From Numida meleagris (Eukaryota > Chordata > Aves > Galliformes > Numididae): DNA of 64,000 bases. Location of the stretch: assembly GCF_002078875.1 (NCBI RefSeq), contig NC_034409.1, forward strand, positions 18,358,877 through 18,422,876, read 5' to 3'. The notes under the pieces are model-generated. The model saw only the letters and a list, made by a program, of their open reading frames with translations, was not told the DNA's origin and did not search any database. Below are positions 49,760 through 60,829 of the stretch, in pieces (position 1 is the first letter of the stretch; each line of letters begins with the position of its first letter). The position numbers and the translations under genes were made by a program.

Positions 49760-50540
49760 AGCAGCCTGGCCCTGGGCACACACCCATTGCTCAGCAACAA
49801 ACAACATCAGTGTGTGATTGGCACTGTCTGAGCTGAAAACAGGAAAAGGGGAGGGCAGAGTGCAGTGCTGACTCAAGTTATGTCAAATAGGGTTATGCAT
49901 TTTGATACAAAGGCTCAACATAGTCCTGTGAACAGCAAAAAATATGCAGCTATACTTTCTGATTTCATAAATGAATTTGAGAATAGGTTTCAATATTGCA
50001 GAAGAAAAATCATCAATTTTTTTGTATATTTGTGACTTCATTTTCAGTTGATTTAGATACATTACCTGTGAAATTTCAAATCAAATGTATAGAGCCGCAA
50101 TCAAGAATTCAACTCAAAAATTTGATAATGCCTTTTTAGTAGATTTCTGTAAGAAATTAATACCACAGAAAAATATCACTGCATAAGCACACCTTATTCA
50201 CACCATTGCTTTTTGGCAGCGTGTACATTTTTGAGCACCTATTTTCAGGGATGAAAGTGAAAGTAAAATTAAATCGAAAATCTCTTATAAACACCTTGAG
50301 AACTCACTAACAATCGCAAGCACTTCCATTGAACCAGACACCGACGCATTCATTTCACAAAAACAAGGTTACATATCCCAACTGTTTGTTTCTCTATTTT
50401 CTTTATTTTTTAATAAAAATACAAAAATAAAGATTTCGGGGGGGGTTATATATCAACCAGTATATATTTTACACGTGGCCCAAGACAACTCCTTTTCTTC
50501 AATGTGGCCCAGGCAAACCAATAGTTCTGACACCCTTGTT
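49760..50540 (+). mobile_element. hAT DNA transposon remnant (Charlie-like)
   Basis: Read on the plus strand in shifting frames, this holds decayed hAT transposase sequence ending in a recognisable hATC dimerisation region. Beyond it the sequence ATGTGGCCCAGGCAAACCAA and GTTCTGACACCCTTG (to about 50538) looks like a hAT terminal end, whose inverted form reads CAAGGGTGTCAGAAC (hAT termini typically begin CAGGGGTGTC). The left end and the 8-bp target duplication were not found, so the start is approximate. A hAT relative of this type gave rise to the C-terminal part of vertebrate GTF2IRD2 and ZBED-like genes. This copy is broken by frameshifts and stops. Confidence 0.7.
49904..50381 (+). pseudogene. 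hAT transposase pseudogene (C-terminal part)
   Basis: Successive pieces in three frames read in order as a hAT/Charlie transposase C-terminus. 49904-50006: NSKKYAAILSDFINEFENRF. About 50048-50120: VDLDTLPVKFQIKCIEPQS. 50118-50182: FDNAFLVDFCKKLIPQKNI, then a stop. 50233-50256: EHLFSGMK, the core of the hATC motif (usually C/S-E-x-x-F-S-x-M-K). 50271-50381: KSKISYKHLENSLTIASTSI and EPDTDAFISQKQGYISQ. The order and spacing match the GTF2IRD2/ZBED-type hAT family as I recall it. At least three frameshifts and one stop exclude function. No ATG-initiated frame of meaningful length covers it, so ORF scanning misses it. Confidence 0.72.
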
Positions 50541-52127
50541 GTAAAGTATCTTCTTTCATTCTCAGTAGTTGTTCAACAAAATAAAAAGTAGGCTTTTTTT
50601 CACTTGTCTTTCATCATGATTACTACTTTCATTTATCTTCATAAATGCTTGCTCACAGATTAATTAAAACTTCTTTCCTTCCTTCATATTTAAAATTCAT
50701 TACCTGTTCAGATATTGGATTGTGGGGAAAGACAATGACTATGTAAGCTCATGTGTTCATTCTTATAATTTCTGTATCTGAGCATCCTCAAGATCAAGAT
50801 TAAGCAATGAATCTACATACTTGCCATATACAATTCATGCTCTTTTTCTCTTCCCAGGGAAATGAATTACATACATAGCAGTGTTGTGCTTTTTTTCTGG
50901 TACAGAATTCACTGCCAGAATTTTATATTGGTAATTTTATTATTATTTTTTGGCAGATTATTACTTACTTGTTCCTCTAGAGCTACCATGAAATTAATTC
51001 CTTCAAGAATAATGGAAAGAAACCCCCTGTCCTTTCAGGCTATTCTCTTTGCTTTTTCCTGCTTTCATACTCTTTTGCAGCAATCCATCAAAGAGACATA
51101 CAGCTTAACGTAGAAATGGAAGGCGCTGATAAATTTATTTTCATCAAACCAAGATAAGGACTTGATTTCTAGCAAGTGCATTAGAAAGTTTAATTCTGAT
51201 TTTTTAAAAAATTGACAAAAGAAGGTAAGTCTTTTTCTAATTACATAAATGCTTACTTATGCTCACTTCACAGGACACTTCTAGATTCACTTTTTCATCC
51301 CACTGAAAAAAAAATTGAAATATGTTCATATGAAATAGGTATTTTGACAATATGCTATTGTAAGAATAAAATATATTCTAAATAACAAATTAAGCAGAAT
51401 TCCAATTCTTTTCTAAGACTATTTAGAACTGCAACATTTCTCTGTAACTGCAGAGCTGAGAAGGTAAATCAGTTTGATCTACTTTCAATGTAATTTACAG
51501 TTCGCTGTATTTCGTACTTATTTCACACACAAAAAAGTTACAGTTGCAGCTCAGAAAAGAGACCAACGTTTGTACAGTATTTTCTGGGATATGTTTTCAG
51601 ACTTTTCTCAATCTTTTAGAGACCCTACCTGAGATTGTTAAGAGACCCCCAGAAATGCTTTAAGGACCCTGAAGATACTGCTACTCCAAGTAATGACAAC
51701 AATCAGAACATTTACTTGTGGCAAGTTTCTCAACAAGCTCAAGTGGCTTCTGACAAGCTATCCTCTGTTCTTAATCAATGAATGCTTAAGGATTTGGTCC
51801 CAGCTGACACCTGATTAGGGACAGTAAAACACATTTTTAGCTGATGTTAGGAGGAGATCTCTGTGGGAATTTTAGGTCTTAAGTGTCTCTGTAATTTTGG
51901 GAGTTTTGTCCTTGATGGTATTTCAATAAGAGGGTGAAGCTATCCAAGTTGTACAGGAATGTTATTGAATGCAGCTTCTGTCCCAGGTGAGCCTGAAACA
52001 CAGGATAGAAAGAAATAGCCAGTTTTGTCAGTGGGAGACCTTGCAGCAGAGGGTGGAAGAACCCTATCAACTGACCTGAGCTGACATCTAAGGAGGATTG
52101 CTACTTTTCAGGGGCTTGCATGTAAGA
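50541..52127. other. AT-rich unique sequence, no gene seen
   Basis: About 1.6 kb, no repeat or gene recognised. An 83-codon frame at 50862-51113 is hydrophobic but lacks a recognisable domain. Confidence 0.45.
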
Positions 52128-52268
52128 TATTCTTGTGTTCAAGAAACATTTAGATGTAGTGTTGAGAGACATAGTTTAGTGGGGTTATTGGTGGTAGGTG
52201 GATGGTTGGACTAGATGATCTTGTAGGTCTTTTCCAACCTAGCTAATTCTATGATTCTATGATTCTAT
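52128..52268 (+). mobile_element. Very short CR1 3' end (3' UTR only)
   Basis: About 140 bp: CAAGAAACATTTAGATGTAG, then GGTGGTAGGTGGATGGTTGG, GACTAGATGATCTTGTAGG and three CTATGATT-type tail units. This is an extreme 5' truncation of the same 3' UTR subtype as at 4130, 27985 and 42786. Confidence 0.88.
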
Positions 52269-52665
52269 ATTTTAGACAGGTTACTAAGGGATCTAGCTCT
52301 CTGTTATCCTTTCCTGCTTTTCTATATGAACATTCATCAACACCGTCACTAGAGGTGACAAGGAAAGCTTTAAAAAGGACTTCAAGACTATGGGAGTAAT
52401 GATCAAGTGCATGGTAAATGAGGCGACATGTCTTGAATTCTTCCAGTGAGGGGCAAGAACTAGAAAGATCCTGAGGATCAACAAATGTTTGTTCACCTGA
52501 TACCAGAAATCTCCGAGGATTGACAACTGCTTGGAAAAATAGTCTTATCAAGAGTGGAAGAGTCTCTCTGCCAGTGGTCTGATCATTTTGAATAGGAATC
52601 ACTAGAGAAGGAAGAGAATGATCAACAATCAAGTAAAATAGTGATGGACAAAATTATGTGAGTAT
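52269..52665. other. Spacer; 127-codon minus-strand frame of unknown origin
   Basis: A minus-strand frame of 127 codons (52249-52632) overlaps the CR1 tail. It contains no motif I recognise and part of it is repeat, so I do not call a gene. Confidence 0.4.
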
Positions 52666-53195
52666 TGTGGTTTAGCCCAGCAGGTAGCTCAGCACTGCAC
52701 GGTTGTTTGCTTACTCCCTCCTTCCCAGTGGGATGGGGAGAGAACTGGGGGGGGAGAGGGAAGTAAAGCTTATGGGTTGAGATCAAGATATTTACTAAGA
52801 CAGAGAAAAGGAAAAGGATAACAGTTATGACTATATCTATCTATGTATACACAAATGTATATAACAAGTGATGCATAAGCAATTGTTCACCATCCCTCCC
52901 CTCCTGCAACTGATGCCCAGCTAGGCCCCCAGGCAATGGAAGAGATAAAGATCAACTCTCACCCCCCTTCAAAACTCCTTCTGCATGCTGTCATATGATA
53001 TGGAATATCTCTTTGGTCAATTTAAGCCAGCTGCCCTAGTTTTGTTCCTTCCCAGATCCTTGGGCCCAACAGCCTTGGCTCTGCTAAGCAAAAATCATAA
53101 ACATCAATGTGTTATCAACATTGCTTTCTTCCAAGTACCAAAAACATAGGATCATACGAGACACTCTTTGTAAAGAAAACAATTCCATTAAGATA
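52666..53195 (+). mobile_element. ERV LTR, family 'LTR-B' copy 2
   Basis: It starts TGTGGTTTAGCCCAGCAGG, followed by GCTCAGCACTGCACGG, a G-rich stretch (GGGGGGGGAGAGGG near 52748), GGGTTGAGATCAAGATATTT ACTAAGACAG, and GATGCCCAGCTAGGCCC, and near its end TTATCAACATTGCTTTCTTCC. This layout is typical of a widespread avian ERV LTR family. The 3' terminus is diverged and no target duplication could be fixed (5' flank AGTAT). No internal retroviral sequence is attached. Confidence 0.78.
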
Positions 53196-53471
53196 GTAAG
53201 TGGAAAGGATCTCAGAATTGACAAAACAAGGCTGAAGTAGTGTTATCTTAAAGGTACAGGTGTACAACTGGGTTCAAGGCCAAGAATATTCTGACTGATC
53301 AGTAATTCTTGCACAGGTGTATTCATCTGACCATAACCATTTCAAACACCTGCTATGTGTACTTCTGTCACTTAAAGAGCTTCTACATAACTGAGACTGG
53401 TCCTTTGAGGGATGTTTATTTCATTGGTGATGGTTTTTTGTTTGTTTTTGTTTGTTTGTTTTTGTGATAAG
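53196..53471. other. Spacer with T/G low-complexity tract
   Basis: Contains a TTTG/TTTTTG run (53433-53465) that abuts the 3' end of the following minus-strand CR1. Nothing else recognised. Confidence 0.5.
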
Positions 53472-54480
53472 AATCATAAAATGGCTTGAGTTGGAAGAGA
53501 CCTTAAAGATCACATAGTTCCAGCCCTTTGCCATGGGGGTCTGCGGTTTCCAGCCACTAGATCATGTTGCCCTGGGCCCCCCCCCAATCTAGTACAGGTT
53601 CCATTTCTCCCTTCTCATTTGTCAGAGGGGGTACACTCCCCTTTGCCTGTCTCTTCTGACTAATTTACTTATAGAACACTTTCTTATTATTTTTCACACC
53701 CCTCGACAGTTCAGTTCCATCTGAGCCTTGCCTTTCCTGATCCCATGTCTGGACGTCATCCCTGCATTCTTGGCCACACATCCCTCCTTGCACTACCTGT
53801 ACATTTCTTTCTTACCCCTCAGTTTGACCAGTAGGTTCTTGTTCAGACATACTAGTTTCCTGCATCCTCTGCTTGATTTCTTATTCTGGGAAATGGAGAG
53901 CTCTTCTGCTCTCAGAAAGGTGTCAGCTGACAGCTCTGTTTCAGTCCCATGTCCCTCAAGATGGCTTCCCATCGAATCGAATTCAGTAATTCCTTAAACA
54001 GATGGAGGTTCTCTATTCTGAATTTCAGGGTCCTGACTCTATTTTTTTGCCAGGCCCATACTCCTTGAGATCACAAACTCAACCAGGGCATGGTCACAAC
54101 AGGCCAGAATGCCTCCAGTCTTAACATCTTTAATGATCTACTCTGCAGGCGACAGCCTGTGAGTATGACACATGTTATAGCTGAAGTATGAAAACTTCTG
54201 CACAGGCACCCCTTGATCAGGTGGCCTGTAGTAGACTCTAACCACCAGATGCCCTTTGTTGGTCTGGTCCCTGATTTTAACCCACAAGCTCTCAGTCTGA
54301 TCACACCTATTTCTCAGAGGCAGCTCTTTGCAGTCTATCCAGTTCTTGCCAGGGCAACTCCTCTGCCTCTCCTGCCCTTCCTATCCCCTCTAAAAAGCTT
54401 GTAGCTCTCAATCACAGTATTCCAGTTGTGTAATTCATCCCACTGCATTTCTGTGATATTATGTCATATACCTTCTGAAC
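53472..54480 (-). mobile_element. CR1 LINE with internal deletion (minus strand)
   Basis: Left part (53472-53582): inverted CR1 3' UTR (GAATCATAAAATGGCTTGAG, ATCATGTTGCCCTGGGCC) ending in a C-run. The sequence then jumps directly to the inverted ORF2 linker (TGCACTACCTGTACATTTC, CTTGAGATGGC-type words, 53585-54000) and the inverted endonuclease (GGTGGCCTGTAGTAGACTC, TCCCTGATTTTAACCCAC, 54060-54480). The whole RT and ORF2 C-terminus are missing. The endonuclease keeps RPPDQG-type coding on the minus strand but is out of frame with the rest. Confidence 0.85.
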
Positions 54481-56164
54481 TTGTCTATACTCCTCTATTT
54501 TGTATGTTTTTCTCAGTCTTACCTTACACTTCAGCTCATGTGAGTATTTTATTCCAATTTTTTTTGTGAAGATTGAAATATTTCAGAAATCACCCCTACG
54601 TACAATGATAACTTTAAAAAATTAACTAGAAAATCTCTATCTTTTCTTTTTTCTCAGACAAAAGCAGTCATTTACACTGTAAGGAAATAAAAAATGACTT
54701 CGCAGATTGGTCTGCTGACTTTCCTGTTTTATGCCAAAATACACCCATTTGGCCAGGGCATTTAGAAAATCAAGTGATTAATGTTGAGACTTAGAAAATA
54801 AATGAAGAACAACTATGAGTTTTTAATATTTTCATTTATGTTGGTGACTTGCTTTTCCCCAAGTTAAACTTCATTATGATATTAATTGGAAAGCAGTTTT
54901 TGACTGCATTCCTAGAGATTGCAGAAGACATTTGTATAATAATAAGTAATTACTTAAATGCCAGAAGTTTCACTTTGCTCCTTCTTGAAAACCTAGGCAT
55001 TCACTGAGATAGAACAACCAGAGCATAAATAGAAATATAACGTGAGATCTTCACTGTCCTGGAAAAAAAAAGCATACAACTTGAATCTTCTGCTCATATG
55101 TGTGTTCAGTGGGCATACTTGCAATTGGGAAGCAGTAAACATAATCTCTTATCAAACCAGGGAAACAAAATTTCACTTTATGAGAGCTGCACTTATTCAA
55201 TGCATAAAGGACAACCACTATTCAACTTCTATTTAGTCAAGTTTTGGAAGGTACTCGTATTCCAGAATAATATTTAAAGAAGTTTCCAGAAACTTGAGAG
55301 AAAATCCAAAAGCGTGCCTAGTCATCCTCAGTCAGTATCTTCAAATTACTTCCCTGTTAATTTAGGTGCTAATTGCTATGGGACTACTACTGATCACTAC
55401 TGATTAAAATATTTCACATAAAAGCCTATTTCAATATTCCGCTCACTGGGAAAGAGCTTAGGAATTGTTTGGAATTTCTGTATAGAGCTTAACTGTCAAA
55501 GGAGCCCAGTTCACATTTAGTAAACTAAATTATGGTCTGCAGCATAATTCCTTTTCTTCATAACAACACTCCATAATGAAAGATTCACACTTGAATTTTG
55601 TCTATTCTCTTTTATTAGTACAAAATGTCAAAATGAAGGATTTGTGGTTTTATAAGTTCAAAGACAACAGGGCCAACATTGCCTCCAAGTGGAGGGAAGA
55701 AGGAGGCAGCGTCAGGCAAAGAAGTTTTAATTTACTGAATCCAGTGACAAAACTCTGCAACTTGGATCATGAAGTTAGATTGAAAACCTATGTCTCTATT
55801 CTTTGTTAAGTCCTGAATCCATTCTTTATTTGAGCATCATTCTCTCTGTTAAGCCCTTCTACAGTAATAGTAATTTCTGACTAAGAAATTTTTGGTCTAG
55901 AAATCCTCCTGAATAAATCTATTTTTTAATTAAAAACAAAGCTTTATACATTTTTCATAGTTCTTCTGTGATTATGTGAGGCAAAAATAATATGGATGTA
56001 GTTTGAGGTGATTTCCTTCTTAGAACATTATCTGATATTGGGTCTTTATTTTTCCATTCATATTGCAGTTAAGGAAAATTCAAGGAGGAAAGTTTTTTGG
56101 AAAATAACATTACTAAGAAAATTTTTACATTCAGTAGAATGTTTGATGTGTATCATATTCTACT
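54481..56164. other. AT-rich unique sequence, no gene seen
   Basis: About 1.7 kb, no repeat recognised. A 77-codon frame at 55576-55809 has basic and charged residues but no domain. Confidence 0.45.
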
Positions 56165-56668
56165 GTGTCTAAGACTGGGTGCCCAGCACAAGAAGGCTGT
56201 GGAGCTGTTGGAGCAGGTCCAGAGGAGGGCTACAAAGAGGATCAAAGGGCTGGAGCACCTCTCCTTTGAAGAAAGGCTGAGGGAGTTGGCCTCTTTAGCT
56301 TGGAGAAGGGAAGGCTCCAGGAAGACCCCATAGCAGCCTTCCAGTACTTAAAAGGAGCTTAAAAGGGGGAGGGGGATCGAATTCTTACACAGTTTGATAG
56401 TGACAAGACAAGGCAGGGAGGAGGTGGCTTAAAATAAAAGAGAGGTGATTTAGGTCAGATATTAGGAAGAATTTTTTTTACTCAGAAGGTAGTAAGGTGC
56501 TGGAACAGGCTGCCCAGAGAGGTTGTGGATGCCCCATCTCTGAGGCTTTAAAGGACAGGTTGGATGGGGCCCTGGGCAGTCTGATCTGGTGGTTGGTAAA
56601 CCTGCCTATGGCAGGAGCATTGAAACTGTATTAGCTTTCAAATCTCCTCCATTCTATGATTCTATGAT
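56165..56668 (+). mobile_element. CR1 LINE, 5'-truncated, 3' end intact
   Basis: A plus-strand CR1 from GGTGCCCAGCACAAGAAGGC through the ORF2 C-terminus (remnant VQRRATKRIKGLEHLSFEER) and GGCCCTGGGCAGTCTGATC to CATTCTATGATTCTATGATC. Frame broken after 56333. Confidence 0.9.
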
Positions 56669-59600
56669 CAGCATAAGAATACATTCTACTACAAATTTGA
56701 TGAATCCTGTACTTAAGGATGGATTTTCAGGTGCAGTGATAAAGCCAATTCCATTTAGTGAGGCCTAAAGTTTTCTGGAAACTGACCTTAGCAGGTCACA
56801 GTTTCACACACAGTAAAATTATTAGAAAAGTGCAGACACGAATGAGTGTTGATATATTTTACCTTTCTCATGATTTCCAATTTTTCAACACCAGCATTTT
56901 CCATTAGATTTACTAAAGTTTATGTAGAAGAAATTTTTCAAATGCTCATCATGAACAGGCTGTTACAAGGCTACAACTAATGATCAGATCATAAAGGTAA
57001 TGCCACTATGAAAATCTTTAGATGTTTTTATTACTAAGAAATACAAAAGACAGACAAATGACAAGGCAGATGCTGCAGAAAAATTCAGTTTTATTCATAG
57101 TCTTTAAAAAGCTCTTTTGATTGTGACAGCAAATAAAATATTGTTGTTTTCCAAGATGTAAAGCAACACATGTCAATAGTAAGAAATATTTGTACATTTC
57201 CAGATTCAATTATGAAAACAAAGGCTTTTTTTAAAGGGCTTTTTTTCCCCTATGGACATAGATATCTAAAGTCACTGAAATATCACATAATTTAAAATAA
57301 TTGTGTGTTACTAAGGAATTGATGCCCACCGTCCACTAGATTATTTTCACAGATACAATCAAAATTGCATTCAGAGTGGTTGAAAATATAACTTTAAAAA
57401 AAGGTATATTTCTAACTTTGGTGTATGAATATTTGGTACTATTTTGTATTAAAATAAGGCAGCAATTGCAAGGTAAATTACAAAAACATCACTGATAAAC
57501 CATTTGACAAATATTACAACATGTAAAGTAATAAAATTTCACACAATCCCATGAAATATTTTCCATGTACCTGCATTTACATTTTGAATCCAAGAAAAAT
57601 CATGAAGCAGTAAAGTGTTCAATCAGTATTGAAGTGTTGATTTTAGACAAGAATCTGAAAATTGATTGTAGTATCTGTTAATATTTCAGGAGTCTTTTGT
57701 TAATAAAAATTTTATGAATCAATTAAACATAAAGCAAAGATTAATAAAAGACACTGAAATTGAATCATATTCTATAATAAACTTTCATGATTTCCTTTAT
57801 GAAAAGGAAAAATGTATACTCAATGGAAAACTGTGATATGTTAAGGTAACTGAATTCCATCCAGAAATTCTTCTCTGACACTGATATAGAAACCTTCATG
57901 AAATTAATGTAGGAGTATAAAATTAAGAAAATCCATATCAACTTAACATGCTTCCTAGCCAACAGTTTTTTGTACTTCACCTTTATCTGGGTGGGAAACT
58001 GTTTCATCCATATGATCATTACATAAATTTTCACATAACATTTTTACTATTCTTTGTAATAAGAGGAAGTGCCAATTGTGGGAAATGTCTGTATCTGTGC
58101 TGAAAGCCAGTAACTGACTTTTAAACTCTGTTTATACTTACCACATGAATATCTAAAAATGTATTCAATAAGTCCATTCCAAGGCTTATCACTGAATGTA
58201 CTGGGTTTTACCCAATATAATTCAGATACAGATATGTATGAGCTGAACCCAGTTAATATAATTTAAGATTATGATATTAATTAAAATTGTGTATGGGATT
58301 TAACTCCAGATTATGTTTTGTGGCCAGAAGGGGGGAGCGAGACAGGAGGGGAGTATGTGGATATCAGACAAAGGCACACTGGCTATATTTCTATTGCAGT
58401 TAAACAGAACGTGATTAGTATAATTTTGGAGTAACTTTTATCAATGTGTTTTTATTCTCCTTGGCTCAAACTAATTAGACTAGGCTAGTTAAAAAGTTAC
58501 TAATGGTTTTCATGGCGCCAGTTTGGGAAGTTTACATTCAAGATGGGAAGTAATTGATCCTTTCTAGAGAGTACTGTGGTTTTTGGAAATCAGGCCACTC
58601 AGACACTTCCAGATGGGGCTCAGCATGTAGCACAATCAGATTCACTAGTCACATTTTGAAAATCTTGGTTAGAGGGGTATAGAACTCATTAGGAGCACAT
58701 TTATTAATCAGAAGCTGACACGTCATTGTAATAAGCACTGTGAGTGCAACAGGTTTTTCAATAGTGCAGGTTATCCGCTGAACAGCAGCAGCAGCAAAAC
58801 ACTCTGCCCTTGGTGGCTGCATCTTACAAAGTCATGGCAGATGAAAACTAGCAAAATGAATTCATGTCTGATGGACTCTTTCTGCCACAACAGCTGTGCT
58901 TTGGAGGTGGGCAGGCCAAGGAAGTTAAATTTGGCTCATGCAGAGTATTTGACTCTGAGTCAGTTCTGTGCCCGTACATGTGAATAAGCTAAGCCAGTAG
59001 GAATATTTTGGCATTACCTTTTGGCTGTTGCAGTGACCTTATATATCACTTCACACGTTCTCCCTTTTGTATACATATAATCAGTTCCAATGGATCAACT
59101 AGCATTTTGGCACAGATTTGCCTTGGCTCTGGCTTCAAATTTTCTGGCTTGTTTGTACAAGTTGCATCTAGCATTCCTGTGAAATCCATTAACATGCATT
59201 TAAGAATAACTAATATACATATTTATGTTCTTGGAAATAGGAAAAGTGATATATTTGAGAATAGGATATTAAAATAAAATAAGCAATTAATTTGACACTA
59301 GAATAATATTAATTGCTGTTTGATCATCAACAAAAGTCAGTGTACTATTTAAAAACAAGTTTTTTTCTGTTTGCTACATGTTATACACATCAAATTCATA
59401 AGGTTACGTATGTATTCATGTGCATACATATATTTATTAGACTGTATTGAATGATAGTATAAGAAGGGGAAAAAAGTGGAAATAATATTGTCAGTAACTT
59501 CTTATCAAGAAAACAATGGAGTATAATGGCTTTTGTTAGAGGATGATGTTTCGATATCTCATTGGAATGTTCTTCACTCAGCAACAGTTTGCTGTTGTTT

Positions 59601-60829
59601 TAGGGAATGTTCATTTACATAAGCAATGTATTTTTGACAAAATACTGTCATAAATAATGTTTTCTAGTGTTGATCTATTGAAAAACTGCTATTAGAAATA
59701 CATAACACCTTGATCACACATAGATTATTAAAAGGACAATCTTTGTGAGTTCTAAGTTTTTTCACTGAGATATTGCTAATAGAGTTACTGGGATTAATAT
59801 TATTTTTCATGGGTCTCATAAATTGGTAAATACTCTGAATTTTTTTGTAATTAAACATCAAAGCAAGGGCACAAATCTTTGCAAAGTCTAGTTGCCATAG
59901 TCTTAAAATGACAGTATAACTATGGCATGAAAATCACCACTTATGTCATCTGAGTAATGAAAAGCAATCCATTATCCCTCAGAAAGATGTGTTTGCTGCA
60001 TTTGATATTTCACCTACAGTTCTTATTCAGATAATAAGAAAAATGAAAACTACATATAAAACTCAGAAAGGACCGTTTCTTTAAACTATTTCATCTATTA
60101 AGATCCATAAAATGTTTTTTTCACAATGATGACAATAAAATAATATTCACTACATAAAGGAACTAGTCAGAAATATTCTTTGTATTATTGTACACTATAT
60201 TTTAACTCAGGCCTGGATGAAACATTTCTTGAAAAGTTAAGTCTCGGGGTCCATTTAGTGTCTCTTCACTCTGCTGAATTGTGATGAGCACACACACAGC
60301 AGGGATTAGATTGAGGTCAGCCATTGATTTCATTTAGGATAATTCACCGTCAAATAGCGCTAACTTTACTGTGACCTTGAGATGGACTGAAACCAGGAAG
60401 CTGATGGCCAAGGAGAAAAATAAAATGAAGAACGCGTCCTTTCTCACAAAGAGAAGCCAAAAAACAGTGAAAATATTTTAAGCAATAATAATAATAATAA
60501 AATCTTACTTTTTGAACAACTTTGAAATTCGAGAAAGTTAAACATTGTGCTCTCTGAACTCACCAGGAAAACTTACTTTTTCTTGCATTATTGAGACAGA
60601 ATGTGACCTTCAAATATCAAATGTGACTTATTCAGTGCTGTAAAACATACATTGGTAAACTGGTGTAAATGCATGAAATTTGCTGATGATTAGAAATTGA
60701 TGGGTAAAAGAATATATTTTAAAAAGAGAAATAAACTGATCTAAGGATATTTGAAAGGTTACAGCAGGCTTTCTAGATACTTTTAAGATGTTTTAGATGT
60801 TACAAATACTTTACTAATTTTGAGTTAAA
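56669..60829. other. AT-rich unique sequence, no gene seen
   Basis: About 4.2 kb without recognised interspersed repeats. 58300-58980 is somewhat less AT-rich and lacks the usual repeat signatures, and could hold a conserved non-coding element. That cannot be judged without alignment. Short (AAT)n at 60485-60500. Confidence 0.4.

Noticed and set aside
52249..52632. 127-aa minus-strand frame as a possible gene
   Set aside because: It overlaps the CR1 tail, has no recognisable domain, and no splice or promoter context could be supported.
41447..53195. LTR-B copies at 41447 and 52666 as the two LTRs of one provirus
   Set aside because: Same orientation and about 11 kb apart, but they are diverged from each other, and the interval contains CR1, hAT and a different LTR with no gag, pol or env signal. 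Independent insertions are simpler.
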